Source of the DNA: DASYZQ01 sp035946175
Lineage (GTDB): Bacteria; Patescibacteriota; Saccharimonadia; Saccharimonadales; UBA4665
Assembly: GCA_035946175.1 (NCBI GenBank)
Contig: DASYZQ010000004.1
Location: 1-43,309, forward strand
Length of the DNA stretch: 43,309 bases
Direction: 5' to 3'
Below are positions 7,903-15,951 of this stretch, in pieces. The notes under the pieces are model-generated. The model had not been told where the DNA came from, did not search any database, and saw only the letters and a list, made by a program, of their open reading frames with translations. The stretch's first letter is position 1. Every line of letters starts with the position of its first letter. The position numbers and the translations under genes are program-made.

Positions 7903-8499
7903 CTACAACCTGTACAACTTGTTATTTTTCTCTAGTTTTGAGATAAGGGCTTTATACTCACGTCGACCTTCAACCCCATCACGCACTAAGCCGGCAATGG
8001 CGTCAGCCAAGCGGATAATAGGGCTCGATTGGTCACGCTCACCATGTATGTTGCGGATTTTTACTCCTAACAGTCGGAATGAACGGCCGACTCGGGGTGT
8101 GAGGTTCTTGGATAAGCCATCTATCGCGATGGTCACTTTATAGTTATCGTCAATTTTGTGTTTCTCTCGGTACACATTGATAGCCTGGGCAGATGCGATC
8201 ACCTGCTGGTCTTCAAAGAAGCTACCTTTTACGGCGGCATCGGTCTTGATACGCACGTACAGCTGGCCGGGCATCTCGCCATACAATAGCCCTTCAATAT
8301 AGGCTAGTTGTTCTTTTGGCCTGGTCTTTACCCATTTACGTTTTTTCTTGCCACAGTCTTTCTCTAACTGCTCTAAAAAACGTTCAAGCTCATCCCGACG
8401 GGTATCGGTGACGACGACCGAGACAATAAACATTTTGCCAAGGGTGTCCTGGCCGGTTTCGTCGACGTAGCAGTAGAGTTTGTGAGTTTTCTGGGGCAT
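7903..8499 (-). CDS. DUF3800 family protein
   Basis: The DUF3800 pattern is clear: the N-terminal strand LYCYVDETGQ with its acidic residue, an RNase H-like core, IDGLSKN in mid-protein and LADAIAGLVRD near the C-terminus with the second conserved Asp. Length 198 is typical. Members are predicted RNase H-fold nucleases, often in mobile or defence regions; activity is not established. AGGA precedes the start, and a TATACT box lies upstream in the region shared with the divergent TrpR-like gene. Confidence 0.85.
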   Translation of the reverse strand: MPQKTHKLYCYVDETGQDTLGKMFIVSVVVTDTRRDELERFLEQLEKDCGKKKRKWVKTRPKEQLAYIEGLLYGEMPGQLYVRIKTDAAVKGSFFEDQQVIASAQAINVYREKHKIDDNYKVTIAIDGLSKNLTPRVGRSFRLLGVKIRNIHGERDQSSPIIRLADAIAGLVRDGVEGRREYKALISKLEKNNKLYRL

Positions 8500-8556
8500 A
8501 TAGGTTAATCCTGTGATTAGTATACTACGGGGATAGATTTAGCGAAGCTACTGTCA

Positions 8557-8585
8557 TTGACAATACTACTTTACTACGCTAAAGT
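8557..8585 (+). promoter_or_regulatory. Promoter of the TrpR-like gene
   Basis: A consensus TTGACA (8557-8562) stands 17 bp before TAAAGT (8580-8585). The ATG at 8593 lies 7 nt after the -10 box without an RBS, indicating a leaderless mRNA. This shows that the apparent upstream TTG start at 8557 is really the -35 box. Confidence 0.7.
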
Positions 8586-8592
8586 ACTCTTC

Positions 8593-8931
8593 ATGCAATC
8601 CTCTGTTAACTCAGTATGGGAGACAGCAACAGCCCAGCAATTTGCTCGTGTCCTTGCTGCTATTGATAACGTTCAGACCATGCAGAACTTCCTTCGAGAT
8701 GTCATGACCGAAAAAGAGATTATTGAAATAAGCTCACGACTAGAAGCAGCTAAGATGCTGCAATCAGGCAAAAAATATACGGAGATCATAGAGAAAACGA
8801 AACTCAGTAGCCGTACCGTCGCCCGCATCAGTGATTGGATGCAAAACGGCTGCGGTGGCTATGAAGCTGCACTCAAGCTCGTTGATGCGAGCGTTCATCA
8901 TAACCATACACCGCCAGCTCGTGCTGAGTAG
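8593..8931 (+). CDS. TrpR-like (YerC/YecD family) DNA-binding regulator
   Basis: A 112-residue protein with the Trp-repressor-superfamily core: FLRDVMTEKEIIEISSRLEA, then the HTH MLQSGKKYTEIIEKTKLSSR followed by TVARISDW. The C-terminus NGCGGYEAAL is typical of the YerC/YecD group. Binds DNA; regulon unknown. It is monocistronic, with its own promoter and a strong terminator. The usual length of this group is about 100 residues, which supports the ATG at 8593. Confidence 0.88.
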   Translation: MQSSVNSVWETATAQQFARVLAAIDNVQTMQNFLRDVMTEKEIIEISSRLEAAKMLQSGKKYTEIIEKTKLSSRTVARISDWMQNGCGGYEAALKLVDASVHHNHTPPARAE

Positions 8932-8957
8932 TTAGTCTTTTACTAAAGAACATAATA

Positions 8958-8982
8958 CGCCAGCACAGAGCTGGCGTTTTTT
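8958..8982 (+). terminator. Intrinsic terminator of the TrpR-like gene
   Basis: A perfect 7-bp stem CGCCAGC (8958-8964)/GCTGGCG (8970-8976) with a 5-nt loop, followed by six T residues. Confidence 0.9.
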
Positions 8983-9026
8983 GCTGTGTCCCAGCACAGC
9001 TAAACACTAATCTTACGGAGAAACCT

Positions 9027-10187
9027 ATGATTACCCCACTAGAGCTAACCAAACAGCTCATCTCATTACCCAGTTATGTGAGCGATACCCAGGATGAAAC
9101 ACCGGTTATCGAGTTTCTTGCAGGCTTCCTTGCTACATCTTTCCCGACAATGACCGTTGGGAAACAATACCTCGCCAATACGAAACGCTGTAATCTCGTT
9201 TTGCGTGGCAAGAACAGTCCAAAGCTATTTGCACTGGGCCACATTGACACCGTGCAACCCAAGGCAGGCTGGCAAACCAACCCCCTACAGCCACTTGTCA
9301 AAGCAGGTAAGCTCTATGGCTTAGGCGCAGCAGACATGAAAGGCTCACTGGCCGCATTTCTATGTGCACTGTTGCAGGAGCGGCGGAACATCAAGCTCGA
9401 CGACCTGATGCTCCTCATGTACGTGGACGAAGAGTACGACTTCAAAGGCATGAAGCGCTTTTTGAGTGACGACACAGTTCTGGCTATACAGCCAAAGCTG
9501 ACACTCTCGCTTGACGGCGAATTGAGCATAGCGAGCGGCTGCCGTGGCCTTATTGAGCTTAGCCTTAGGATCAAAGGTAGGAGCGGTCACGCTGCCAATC
9601 CAGACAATGGCATCAACGCCATTACGCAGACAATCGCAGCGCTACAAACGGTCAATATGGAACTCGCGGCATGCCGGGACAATGACTTAGGCGAAACAAC
9701 GACTAACCTCGCCTTTATCCAAGGTGGCGTTCTACAAACTGTCGGCAATAAAAACGTATGGCTCCGCGAAGGCAACGTTATACCAGACGCCGCCGAGCTC
9801 GTCTTTGAGGTTCGGCCGGCTTTACCTGCACTGACAGCTGAGCTAGTACTGCGAAAGATTAAGGCAGCTGCAGAGCGGGAAGGATTGAGGTTGGTGGACA
9901 GCTCTATTCGTCACGACATTCCGCCTTGGCCAGTGGATTACGACAGAGAGACACTCGCAGTACTCAAAAAGAGCTATGCCAATGCTGGTGTGCCATTCAG
10001 GCCATCCGACCGCAGACTGCAAGGCTATATCGACGCCCAAATGGTGACCGAGAAGATTACTGCACCAACCGTCATTATCGGCACAGGGGGCAACAACAAA
10101 CATGGTGCGGATGAACATGTCCCACTTAAGAATATTGAAGCCACATCCAGAGTATATGCAGCCTTACTGCGCGAGGTACTGGCATGA
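9027..10187 (+). CDS. M20-family metallopeptidase/deacylase
   Basis: Belongs to the ArgE/DapE/CPG2 group. Metal ligands and catalytic residues are visible: GHIDTV (His72, Asp74 as partner), GAADMKG (bridging Asp103), VDEEYD (Glu135 general base, Glu136 ligand), and HGADEHV near the C-terminus (last His ligand). The dimerisation domain (GRSGHAANPDNGINAI) sits in the middle. Length 386 is normal. Such enzymes hydrolyse peptides or N-acyl amino acids; the exact substrate is not evident. GGAG precedes the start. First gene of a four-gene run; its stop overlaps the GNAT start by 4 bp. Confidence 0.92.
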   Translation: MITPLELTKQLISLPSYVSDTQDETPVIEFLAGFLATSFPTMTVGKQYLANTKRCNLVLRGKNSPKLFALGHIDTVQPKAGWQTNPLQPLVKAGKLYGLGAADMKGSLAAFLCALLQERRNIKLDDLMLLMYVDEEYDFKGMKRFLSDDTVLAIQPKLTLSLDGELSIASGCRGLIELSLRIKGRSGHAANPDNGINAITQTIAALQTVNMELAACRDNDLGETTTNLAFIQGGVLQTVGNKNVWLREGNVIPDAAELVFEVRPALPALTAELVLRKIKAAAEREGLRLVDSSIRHDIPPWPVDYDRETLAVLKKSYANAGVPFRPSDRRLQGYIDAQMVTEKITAPTVIIGTGGNNKHGADEHVPLKNIEATSRVYAALLREVLA

Positions 10188-10927
10188 GTGAACAACTGAG
10201 CCTTGAACAGGTGCCAGGCAACCCGCCAGAACTAGCCGGGCCGAATCTGGAGTCGCTTGCCAAGCTGTACGCCCGGGTCTTTGCTGGCGATCCCTGGAAT
10301 GAATACACGGTCTGTTCTAGCACTGGCATGTTCTATGGCACAGACACTGAGCCAGACGGTATTTGTCCCGAGCCAGATTGTGGTACACGTCTGCAACTTG
10401 CATATCCCTTAGAGCAAACAGAAGAACATATTAGCCAGGAGCTTGCTCGCCCTGATGCCGCCTTACTTTTGCTGCGAGATCAAGAGCGCGATGGCGAGTT
10501 GGTTGGTTTTAGCTGGGGCTTTTCTTACGATAGTCCCGAAGCGCTGGCGGTAGCCAAATACAAGATGCCTGCAATGCAGCTTGCGATTAGTGGTCTGTTG
10601 CGTCGGCTCGATTTAGGGACAAACGGCATCTGGTATTTGTCAGAATCAGGGATTGAGAATGACCCACGATACCGAGGTAAAGGTCTCGGTCGTGCGTTTC
10701 ACACAAGACGGCTTGCAATTGCACGTTCACTGGGGCTTGATGCTATTCAGCGAACCAGTGCGTATGGCAATATGTATCGTACTTCGAAACGGACCATGAC
10801 ACAGATTATGGGTGTGGAAACTGAGCCTGATCCGGATAGTGGCAAGTTGCGTCCGACAGGAGTCGTAGTGAATGGCCTTGAGGACAGTGAGATTGAGGGA
10901 CGGGCGTTGTTTGGGCGAGGTTGTTAG
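10184..10927 (+). CDS. GNAT-family N-acetyltransferase
   Basis: The acetyl-CoA binding motif is DPRYRGKGLGRAFHTRR near residues 165-181, preceded by the beta-strand IWYLSESGIE. A 60-residue N-terminal insert contains CPEPDCG (CPxxxC), possibly metal-binding. Length 247 is longer than a minimal GNAT domain because of this insert. The start overlaps the end of the M20 gene (ATGA), so they are translationally coupled. Substrate unknown. Confidence 0.85.
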   Translation: MSEQLSLEQVPGNPPELAGPNLESLAKLYARVFAGDPWNEYTVCSSTGMFYGTDTEPDGICPEPDCGTRLQLAYPLEQTEEHISQELARPDAALLLLRDQERDGELVGFSWGFSYDSPEALAVAKYKMPAMQLAISGLLRRLDLGTNGIWYLSESGIENDPRYRGKGLGRAFHTRRLAIARSLGLDAIQRTSAYGNMYRTSKRTMTQIMGVETEPDPDSGKLRPTGVVVNGLEDSEIEGRALFGRGC

Positions 10928-10994
10928 GCAGCTTCATAAACTAATTCGGCGTCTCCCCGGCCACGGAAAGCAAAAACGTATATACTACCCTCAT

Positions 10995-11483
10995 ATGCCC
11001 CAAGGTCACAAAACCAAAATCAGCCATAAAGCCCGCGAATGGTCAGCCCGCTATCTCCCCGCAGAGGCTATTGCAACGATCACCGCACTTGTTGGGGCAT
11101 TCATCATGCATCAACTCTCTGGCTCACTGGTAGCTGCAGCTATTGGTGGAACCATTGGAGATAATGTCGGCTACTATGGCTATTTTGTCATCAAAGAGGC
11201 AGCTAAACACTATGCTAAACACAAACAGCATGGTCAGTTCCGTAGAATGTTCCTTACTGCTAGTAAGACACTCCGGGATATGCTCGTAGAGTTCGGACCA
11301 GCTGAAGCATTAGACCTGTTTATTGTCCGACCATTCTGTATGTATGCTGGCCCACGTCTACTGCACAACTTTACCGTAGGCATATTAGTCGGTAAGTACG
11401 CTGCTGATGCCGTGTTTTATGTTGGTGCTATTACGGGATATGAGGTGAAGAAGCGGTATATTAGCGGCAAAGAACAACAATGA
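10995..11483 (+). CDS. Conserved membrane protein
   Basis: The frame is open from 10872, but ATG 10995 lies 8 nt after a TATACT box (10981-10986) and gives a sensible 162-residue protein. About residues 24-50 (AIATITALVGAFIMHQLSGS, then a glycine-rich AAIGGTIGDNVGYYGYF) and a C-terminal stretch (FTVGILVGKYAADAVFYVGA) look membrane-embedded; the middle is basic and helical. Function not recognised. It overlaps the following kinase gene by 4 bp. Confidence 0.7.
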   Translation: MPQGHKTKISHKAREWSARYLPAEAIATITALVGAFIMHQLSGSLVAAAIGGTIGDNVGYYGYFVIKEAAKHYAKHKQHGQFRRMFLTASKTLRDMLVEFGPAEALDLFIVRPFCMYAGPRLLHNFTVGILVGKYAADAVFYVGAITGYEVKKRYISGKEQQ

Positions 11484-12406
11484 GTATTAACACACAACTA
11501 ATCGCCAAGCAACTACAAGACCAATACGGTCTCGAGAGTGCCGTTTGCAAGGACTTATGTACGCTAGCAAATGACGCCATTGAAGTGACTGCACAAAGTG
11601 GTCACTATGCACTCAAACTATACAATCCAGCATCCCGCAACAAATCTGAAGTGCAATGGGAAATTGATCTCACACTCCATCTCATTAAGAACGGTGCGCC
11701 GGTAGCAAGGCCTGTAGCAGGCAATGATGGCTACCTACAATCATTTATAGTGAATGACCAAGAACGAGTAGCCGTGCTCTTCGAATGGGTAGCGGGAGCA
11801 AAACCTAAACCAGACTTAAGTACCTATGTGCTCGTTGGCAAAGCGGCAGCCCTCATTCATCAAGCTGCCGACACCTTTAGTTCCCCGTTAGAACGGGAAG
11901 TATATGACGCAGGTGTGCTCATAAATGAGCAACTCAAGCGGATGAAGCAGCCACTCATTGAAACTGGCCAACAGCAGCGGGTATTCGACCTAACCGAAAG
12001 ACTACGTACAGCCCTAGATAACCCTACCCTTGACTGGGGTATATGCCATATGGACTTAACGCTAGATAATGTGCATCGTGATGGTGACAGCTTAATGGTC
12101 TTCGATTTGGATAGTGCTGGTGAATGTTGGCGTGCAACCGAGCCATGGGGCGTAAAGAAGGCAGCGGAAGACCGGTTTCAAGCCTGGCTTGAGGGCTACC
12201 GCACCATACGTCCATTCAGTAAAGCAGATGAAGATGCCGTAGCCGTCTTTGCAATAATTGAAGACATCCGGAACACTGTCTGGAAACTTGGCTTTGCTAA
12301 TTCTTCACGGGGTAAGCCTTTGATGCAACCGGCGGAGCTGCCGCAGGTTGTGGATGAGTGGTTGGAGTGGGAGAAGAATAAGGTCAAGAATGTTTTGAGC
12401 GATTAA
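11480..12406 (+). CDS. APH/ThrB-type kinase (phosphotransferase family)
   Basis: Aminoglycoside/homoserine kinase fold. The catalytic loop is GICHMDLTLDNVH (HxD-x4-N) followed by the Mg-binding FDLDSAG; the N-lobe carries the ATP-lysine region YALKLYNP. Length 308. The pattern is closer to homoserine kinase II or choline-kinase-like members than to true antibiotic kinases, but the substrate cannot be fixed. Translationally coupled to the membrane protein upstream. Confidence 0.85.
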   Translation: MSINTQLIAKQLQDQYGLESAVCKDLCTLANDAIEVTAQSGHYALKLYNPASRNKSEVQWEIDLTLHLIKNGAPVARPVAGNDGYLQSFIVNDQERVAVLFEWVAGAKPKPDLSTYVLVGKAAALIHQAADTFSSPLEREVYDAGVLINEQLKRMKQPLIETGQQQRVFDLTERLRTALDNPTLDWGICHMDLTLDNVHRDGDSLMVFDLDSAGECWRATEPWGVKKAAEDRFQAWLEGYRTIRPFSKADEDAVAVFAIIEDIRNTVWKLGFANSSRGKPLMQPAELPQVVDEWLEWEKNKVKNVLSD

Positions 12407-12467
12407 CTGAGGGGATGAGGTTCCATTCGACGACCACTTGCCAAATCAGCCGGATCGTGGCGAAGAA

Positions 12468-12496
12468 TTGACAATTCCAGAGAGAGAGAGTATTAT
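12468..12496 (+). promoter_or_regulatory. Consensus promoter
   Basis: TTGACA (12468-12473), a 17-bp spacer containing a GA-rich run, and TATTAT (12491-12496). It drives the 116-residue gene at 12528, which has an RBS (AGGAGG at 12510-12515). Confidence 0.8.
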
Positions 12497-12527
12497 CCAG
12501 CCATCATCTAGGAGGAAGGTATAGGTT

Positions 12528-12878
12528 ATGGCTGGAGAAAGCGTTAGAGGTGGAGAACAACAGCAGGAATTGCTTGCCGACCGATGCGGGCGGCTCATTC
12601 CAGGATTTTGGAGTACAGAGGCGAGCTTGCTTGTATCCGACTATCAGGATGGTCGTGGTCCCTTTGGCAGTGATGTGGAGGAGCCTACTGAAGCAGGTCT
12701 TGCAGTAGCTCATTATTTCGCTCGCGGTCTGGCTGAACACGCCCTTGCAGATGGAGGTGTTGATCCAGCCTCCGCACAAGGCCAAGAACTTACCCAATTA
12801 GTTGGCGAACTTACTCCGCTCGCTGACCGAATAGCCGAGCAATGGGCAGCACAGGCTGCAGCTCGTGGTTCGGAATAG
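12528..12878 (+). CDS. Hypothetical protein
   Basis: A 116-residue acidic, helical, soluble protein with its own consensus promoter and an AGGAGG RBS, so it is very likely translated, perhaps abundantly. The C-terminal half is an amphipathic helix pair rich in Ala and Glu (LVGELTPLADRIAEQWAAQA). No family recognised and no catalytic motif. Confidence 0.7.
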   Translation: MAGESVRGGEQQQELLADRCGRLIPGFWSTEASLLVSDYQDGRGPFGSDVEEPTEAGLAVAHYFARGLAEHALADGGVDPASAQGQELTQLVGELTPLADRIAEQWAAQAAARGSE

Positions 12879-12929
12879 GCTTACCGTAAACCTTGCTATC
12901 GTAAATTAGTGGCGGTGCCGATAGAATAT

Positions 12930-12958
12930 TTGACACACTGGAAATACCAGTATATCGT
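12930..12958 (+). promoter_or_regulatory. Promoter of the proB leader, with spacer palindrome
   Basis: TTGACA (12930-12935) and TATCGT (12953-12958), 17 bp apart. The spacer holds the palindrome ACTGG (12937-12941)/CCAGT (12947-12951), a possible operator. The -10 box ends 7 nt before the ATG of a small leader ORF. Confidence 0.5.
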
Positions 12959-12965
12959 ATACATC

Positions 12966-13043
12966 ATGAACTACCGAAGCACCGCCTGCAGCTTCCCCCG
13001 CCCGCTGCCTGCCACGCAGTCGGGGTCTTTTCATACGCTCTAA
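12966..13043 (+). CDS. Putative proB leader peptide (25 residues)
   Basis: A 25-codon ORF just downstream of the promoter, MNYRSTACSFPRPLPATQSG then SFHTL. Three of five consecutive codons (11, 13, 15) are proline (CCC, CCG, CCT), and they lie in the first arm of the RNA structure described for 12995-13093. The downstream gene is the first enzyme of proline synthesis, so this fits a leader peptide sensing proline supply. It has no RBS and would be read from a leaderless transcript. Confidence 0.5.
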   Translation: MNYRSTACSFPRPLPATQSGSFHTL

Positions 13044-13093
13044 ATAAGTAACTACCAGTAAGCACAGACAGCCCCGACCAAGGGGCATTTTTT
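12995..13093 (+). promoter_or_regulatory. Putative transcription attenuator of proB
   Basis: Four segments in classical order. Arm 1 CCCCG (12996-13000) pairs with arm 2 CGGGG (13021-13025), with inner CTGC/GCAG. Arm 2 extended, GTCGGGG (13019-13025), pairs with arm 3 CCCCGAC (13072-13078) as antiterminator. Arm 3, GCCCC (13071-13075), pairs with arm 4 GGGGC (13082-13086), followed by ATTTTTT as terminator. Proline codons lie in arm 1. The alternative is two plain tandem terminators. Confidence 0.55.
13071..13093 (+). terminator. Intrinsic terminator upstream of proB
   Basis: GCCCC/GGGGC stem with a 6-nt loop, then ATTTTTT. It lies 38 nt before the proB start, so transcription from the 12930 promoter must pass it. 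Confidence 0.75.
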
Positions 13094-13130
13094 ATGCCTA
13101 TCGTTCTGTGCTTGCTACAGGAGTTAGATT

Positions 13131-13955
13131 ATGGAAGTTTTAGAGAAAGATATTGTTGTCGTGAAAGTCGGCACCAGTACACTCACTGAAAAGCAAGCAG
13201 ATGGCAGGGAAAGTCTAGATCGGTCTGCCTTTCGGCGAATTGGTACGCAACTTATGGGGTTACGGGAAGCAGGCTATGGAACGGTATTGGTTTCATCTGC
13301 TGCTATTACCGCTGGTATGGCCATAACAGGCCAGAGTGCTCGTCCAAGTAGAGCAACACACATGCATGAGTTACAGCGACTAGCAAGTATTGGACAACGC
13401 CATATATTGAATGCCTGGGCAGAGGCCTCACCTGGCAGCACGATTGGTGAACTACTCCTCACCAGACATGAGCTTGATCTAGCTAGTGAGCGAGATGAAC
13501 TACTTACCGTAACCCATACCCTACTTACTCATGGTGATATTGCTATAGCCAATGAGAATGACAGTATTGCCCATGAAGAGATAGCCTTTGGAGATAATGA
13601 TACTTTGGCAGCTACCTTTGCAGCGTGTATTGGTAGATCAGCGTTATTTGGTGGGCAAGTAAGACTAGTCCTATTAACCGATGTCGATGGTGTCTATGCT
13701 GATAAGGATGATCCGAGCTCAATCATACGACAGATAGATGATATTGATGCGTATGAGCAACTTGCTGGCGGCGCAGGCTCAGCAAATGGTACTGGTGGTA
13801 TGGTGACGAAGTTTGCGGCTGCTCGTATTGCTATGGAGCATGGCATACCTATGTGGATTGCCAATGGAAAGACCGAGGATGTTATTCAGTTAGCTCTACG
13901 TGGAGAGGCTGGGACGGGGTTTGGGGTGGGAGCGGCGGATGTATCTGTTGATTAA
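13131..13955 (+). CDS. proB: Glutamate 5-kinase, catalytic domain only
   Basis: Phosphorylates glutamate to gamma-glutamyl phosphate, first step of proline synthesis. The amino-acid-kinase fold shows VVKVGTSTLT (ATP/phosphate Lys), VSSAAITAGM, the IANENDSIA loop, GDNDTLAA, LLTDVDGVYADK and GTGGMVTKFAAA, matching ProB order. At 274 residues it lacks the C-terminal PUA domain of E. coli ProB. No proA follows; the next gene is convergent. GGAG lies 8 nt before the ATG. An isolated proB in an otherwise biosynthesis-poor lineage is unusual; another gamma-carboxylate substrate is possible. Confidence 0.85.
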   Translation: MEVLEKDIVVVKVGTSTLTEKQADGRESLDRSAFRRIGTQLMGLREAGYGTVLVSSAAITAGMAITGQSARPSRATHMHELQRLASIGQRHILNAWAEASPGSTIGELLLTRHELDLASERDELLTVTHTLLTHGDIAIANENDSIAHEEIAFGDNDTLAATFAACIGRSALFGGQVRLVLLTDVDGVYADKDDPSSIIRQIDDIDAYEQLAGGAGSANGTGGMVTKFAAARIAMEHGIPMWIANGKTEDVIQLALRGEAGTGFGVGAADVSVD

Positions 13956-14000
13956 GGTATCAGCAAGTCCTTCACCGTCCACCTAGAACCGTGCATATTC

Positions 14001-14885
14001 TTATACGCCATTTCTCATCGCCTCATCCATTGCCCGCTTAGCAACCTTGGCGAAAGTAGGATTACTCACTTTGTAGTATGGATAAGCCACAATACCCATA
14101 GTGAAAGCCCAGCCTCTGCCTCGTTCCCAAGTGGCTTCGTCTGGTTTTACTATATTACGAAATATATGGCGGCTCCGGGCATCAAGTACTGTCCAGGCAA
14201 ACATGCAATCTACGGCAGGATCACCAACACCACATGAGCCCCAGTCAATAACGGCACTAATATGATCATTGCTCACCAGTAAGTTACCGGGATGCAGGTC
14301 CCCATGTATCCATACTGGTTTGCTCTCCCATTGTGGGAGGGATAGCACATGATCCCAGAAAGCGGTAGCTTGTTTGGTATCAATCTCTCCTCCTAGTTGA
14401 GCGATGGCGTTCCGTGTTTCTGCGTCTCGCGTGCTAAGCGGTAGACCGCGCTTACAGGTGGGAGCATTGGTCGTATCCACTTTCTGGAGTGCAGTAATGA
14501 ATCCGCCTATGTCTTTGGCTGCTTGCTGTAAATCATCAAGGTGGCTAACGCTGAGATTTTTACCAGGGAGTAACTGACAAATCTCCCACGGCAAGGGGTA
14601 CACTTCACTTGGCTTGCCCTGAGCAACAGGTGCTGGGATCGGCAGTGGTAGATGAGGGGCAAGTTTTGGTAGCCACTGGCATTCTTTCTCAATATTCTTA
14701 GCAGCCGGTTCAGTACGAGGTAAACGTAGAGCCAGGCTATCACCAAGTCGAAACATTACATTGTCGGTACCAGGAGGAGCAATTGGCTGCAAAGGCAAAT
14801 CTTTCCACTCAGGGGATTGGTCAGCGAGGAGTGTGTGGACGAGGACAGCATCAATGGTGACTTCGTCTGGGTGCAGTTTCTGCAT
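14001..14885 (-). CDS. Aminoglycoside phosphotransferase (APH) family protein
   Basis: The catalytic loop WIHGDLHPGNLLV and the metal-binding VIDWGSCGVGDPAVD are textbook APH/MPH-type. The N-lobe contains MFRLGDSLALRLPR. Length 294 fits macrolide/hygromycin kinase relatives. Could phosphorylate an antibiotic or a small metabolite; no resistance can be claimed from sequence. It is the last gene of the 17-gene minus-strand run, 5 bp after the SET-glyoxalase gene. Confidence 0.9.
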   Translation of the reverse strand: MQKLHPDEVTIDAVLVHTLLADQSPEWKDLPLQPIAPPGTDNVMFRLGDSLALRLPRTEPAAKNIEKECQWLPKLAPHLPLPIPAPVAQGKPSEVYPLPWEICQLLPGKNLSVSHLDDLQQAAKDIGGFITALQKVDTTNAPTCKRGLPLSTRDAETRNAIAQLGGEIDTKQATAFWDHVLSLPQWESKPVWIHGDLHPGNLLVSNDHISAVIDWGSCGVGDPAVDCMFAWTVLDARSRHIFRNIVKPDEATWERGRGWAFTMGIVAYPYYKVSNPTFAKVAKRAMDEAMRNGV

Positions 14886-14890
14886 ACTAT

Positions 14891-15619
14891 CTACCCCTTA
14901 GCCACCCCAGTAACATTTTTCGCCTCATCCATCGTATAGAAGCCCTTCGAGAAATCTACTAGGGTTAGCTGATTACCAAAGGCATCCTCAACAATAACCA
15001 GCCTACCAACGTCTATGTCTTCTGGCGGGAATATGACTTTGCCGCCGGCTTTCTCAAATACTGTTGCAGCATGTTCTACTGATTCTACTAAGATGCTAGT
15101 TTCTGGATTGAGGGTAGTGCTCATGACTAGCTGCCCATCACCTAAGTGAACGGAAGCTATGTCTTCTTTCTTCCAGAAGGTTTGCAGACCCAGTTGTTCA
15201 CGGTAGAAGTCTAAGCCTTCCTGGATGCTCGGAACTTTTACCAGGACTGCGTTTATTTTCTTTAGGACTGGGACATCATCAAATCTAGCATCAACGGTTA
15301 TGAGCTCACCTGCCGTAATGTCTCTGAGGGCTACATCAGCTTGCTGTTCGTGGTCATTGCGGACATTAGGATGCTCTGAGTGATTTATATAGCGTGCGAG
15401 TCCTCCCTCAAAGAGATAGATTTGTCCGTTCAAGTTATGGGCAGCGAGATAGTCTTCTGGTGGTAGCTCCTTCAATTCCTTGAAGCTGATAGGTTTGAGA
15501 TCAATAGTCAAGACAATCTCGCCTTTCTTGAAGGGACGAGCGGCATACAAGCCTTTGCCGGACATGTGGCCTGGGCCGAGGGTGAGGTTTTCATTTACGC
15601 TATTCCTAGTCTGCCTCAT
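14891..15619 (-). CDS. SET domain - glyoxalase (VOC) fusion protein
   Basis: Residues ~1-118 form a minimal post-SET-less SET domain: GKGLYAARPFKKGE, then GGLARYINHSEHPNVR (the NHS knot motif) and ALRDITAGELITVDA. Residues ~125-242 form a VOC/glyoxalase module: AVLVKVPSIQEGLDFYREQL and the closing VIVEDAFGNQLTLVDFSK. SET domains methylate lysines; VOC modules act on or bind small molecules. The start ATG overlaps the MazG stop (TAATG). I do not know this fusion as a named family. Confidence 0.8.
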   Translation of the reverse strand: MRQTRNSVNENLTLGPGHMSGKGLYAARPFKKGEIVLTIDLKPISFKELKELPPEDYLAAHNLNGQIYLFEGGLARYINHSEHPNVRNDHEQQADVALRDITAGELITVDARFDDVPVLKKINAVLVKVPSIQEGLDFYREQLGLQTFWKKEDIASVHLGDGQLVMSTTLNPETSILVESVEHAATVFEKAGGKVIFPPEDIDVGRLVIVEDAFGNQLTLVDFSKGFYTMDEAKNVTGVAKG

Positions 15620-15951
15620 TACTTCCACGTCCGCTTCTTATTGATTTCCTCTTTGTTTCGAAAGGCTTGCTCCAAATCGACGTCAAGACGGTTTGCCAGT
15701 GCACAGAGCAGAATAAGGATGTCTCCGAATTCCCCAGCAGTATCAAAGTCGTAGTGCTTTGCTGCGTCAGTTCGCATATTGGTGTGGTCTGATTTACGGA
15801 TACACTTGGCCAGTTCCCCAATCTCCTCACTTAAGAGGAGATATTTTTCCAGGACCGTGTTTTTGGCAAAACCTCGTTCTTGCTCTAGTTCAGCAACATA
15901 CTGCTGGAAGTCATGGAGGGTGGGGTTTGGGCCGAGGTGGAGAGGGCTCAT
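15619..15951 (-). CDS. MazG-like nucleotide pyrophosphohydrolase
   Basis: A 110-residue all-alpha NTP pyrophosphohydrolase. The metal-binding acids are in LLLSEEIGELAKCIRK (ExxEE-like) and EFGDILILLCALANRL, followed by NKEEINKKRTW at the C-terminus. Such enzymes convert (d)NTPs to NMPs and pyrophosphate, often as house-cleaning of modified nucleotides. Single-domain length. Overlaps neighbours by a few bp on both sides. Confidence 0.9.
   Translation of the reverse strand: MSPLHLGPNPTLHDFQQYVAELEQERGFAKNTVLEKYLLLSEEIGELAKCIRKSDHTNMRTDAAKHYDFDTAGEFGDILILLCALANRLDVDLEQAFRNKEEINKKRTWK

Noticed and set aside
8557..8592. Upstream TTG start giving a longer TrpR-like protein
   Set aside because: The TTG is part of a consensus TTGACA -35 box with a -10 box 17 bp later; the ATG at 8593 matches family length.
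10872..10994. N-terminal extension of the membrane protein from the GTG at 10872
   Set aside because: It overlaps the GNAT gene end and spans a TATACT box; residues look out of frame.
12906..13088. 60-codon minus-strand ORF upstream of proB
   Set aside because: It overlaps the promoter and attenuator of proB, has no RBS and unnatural composition.
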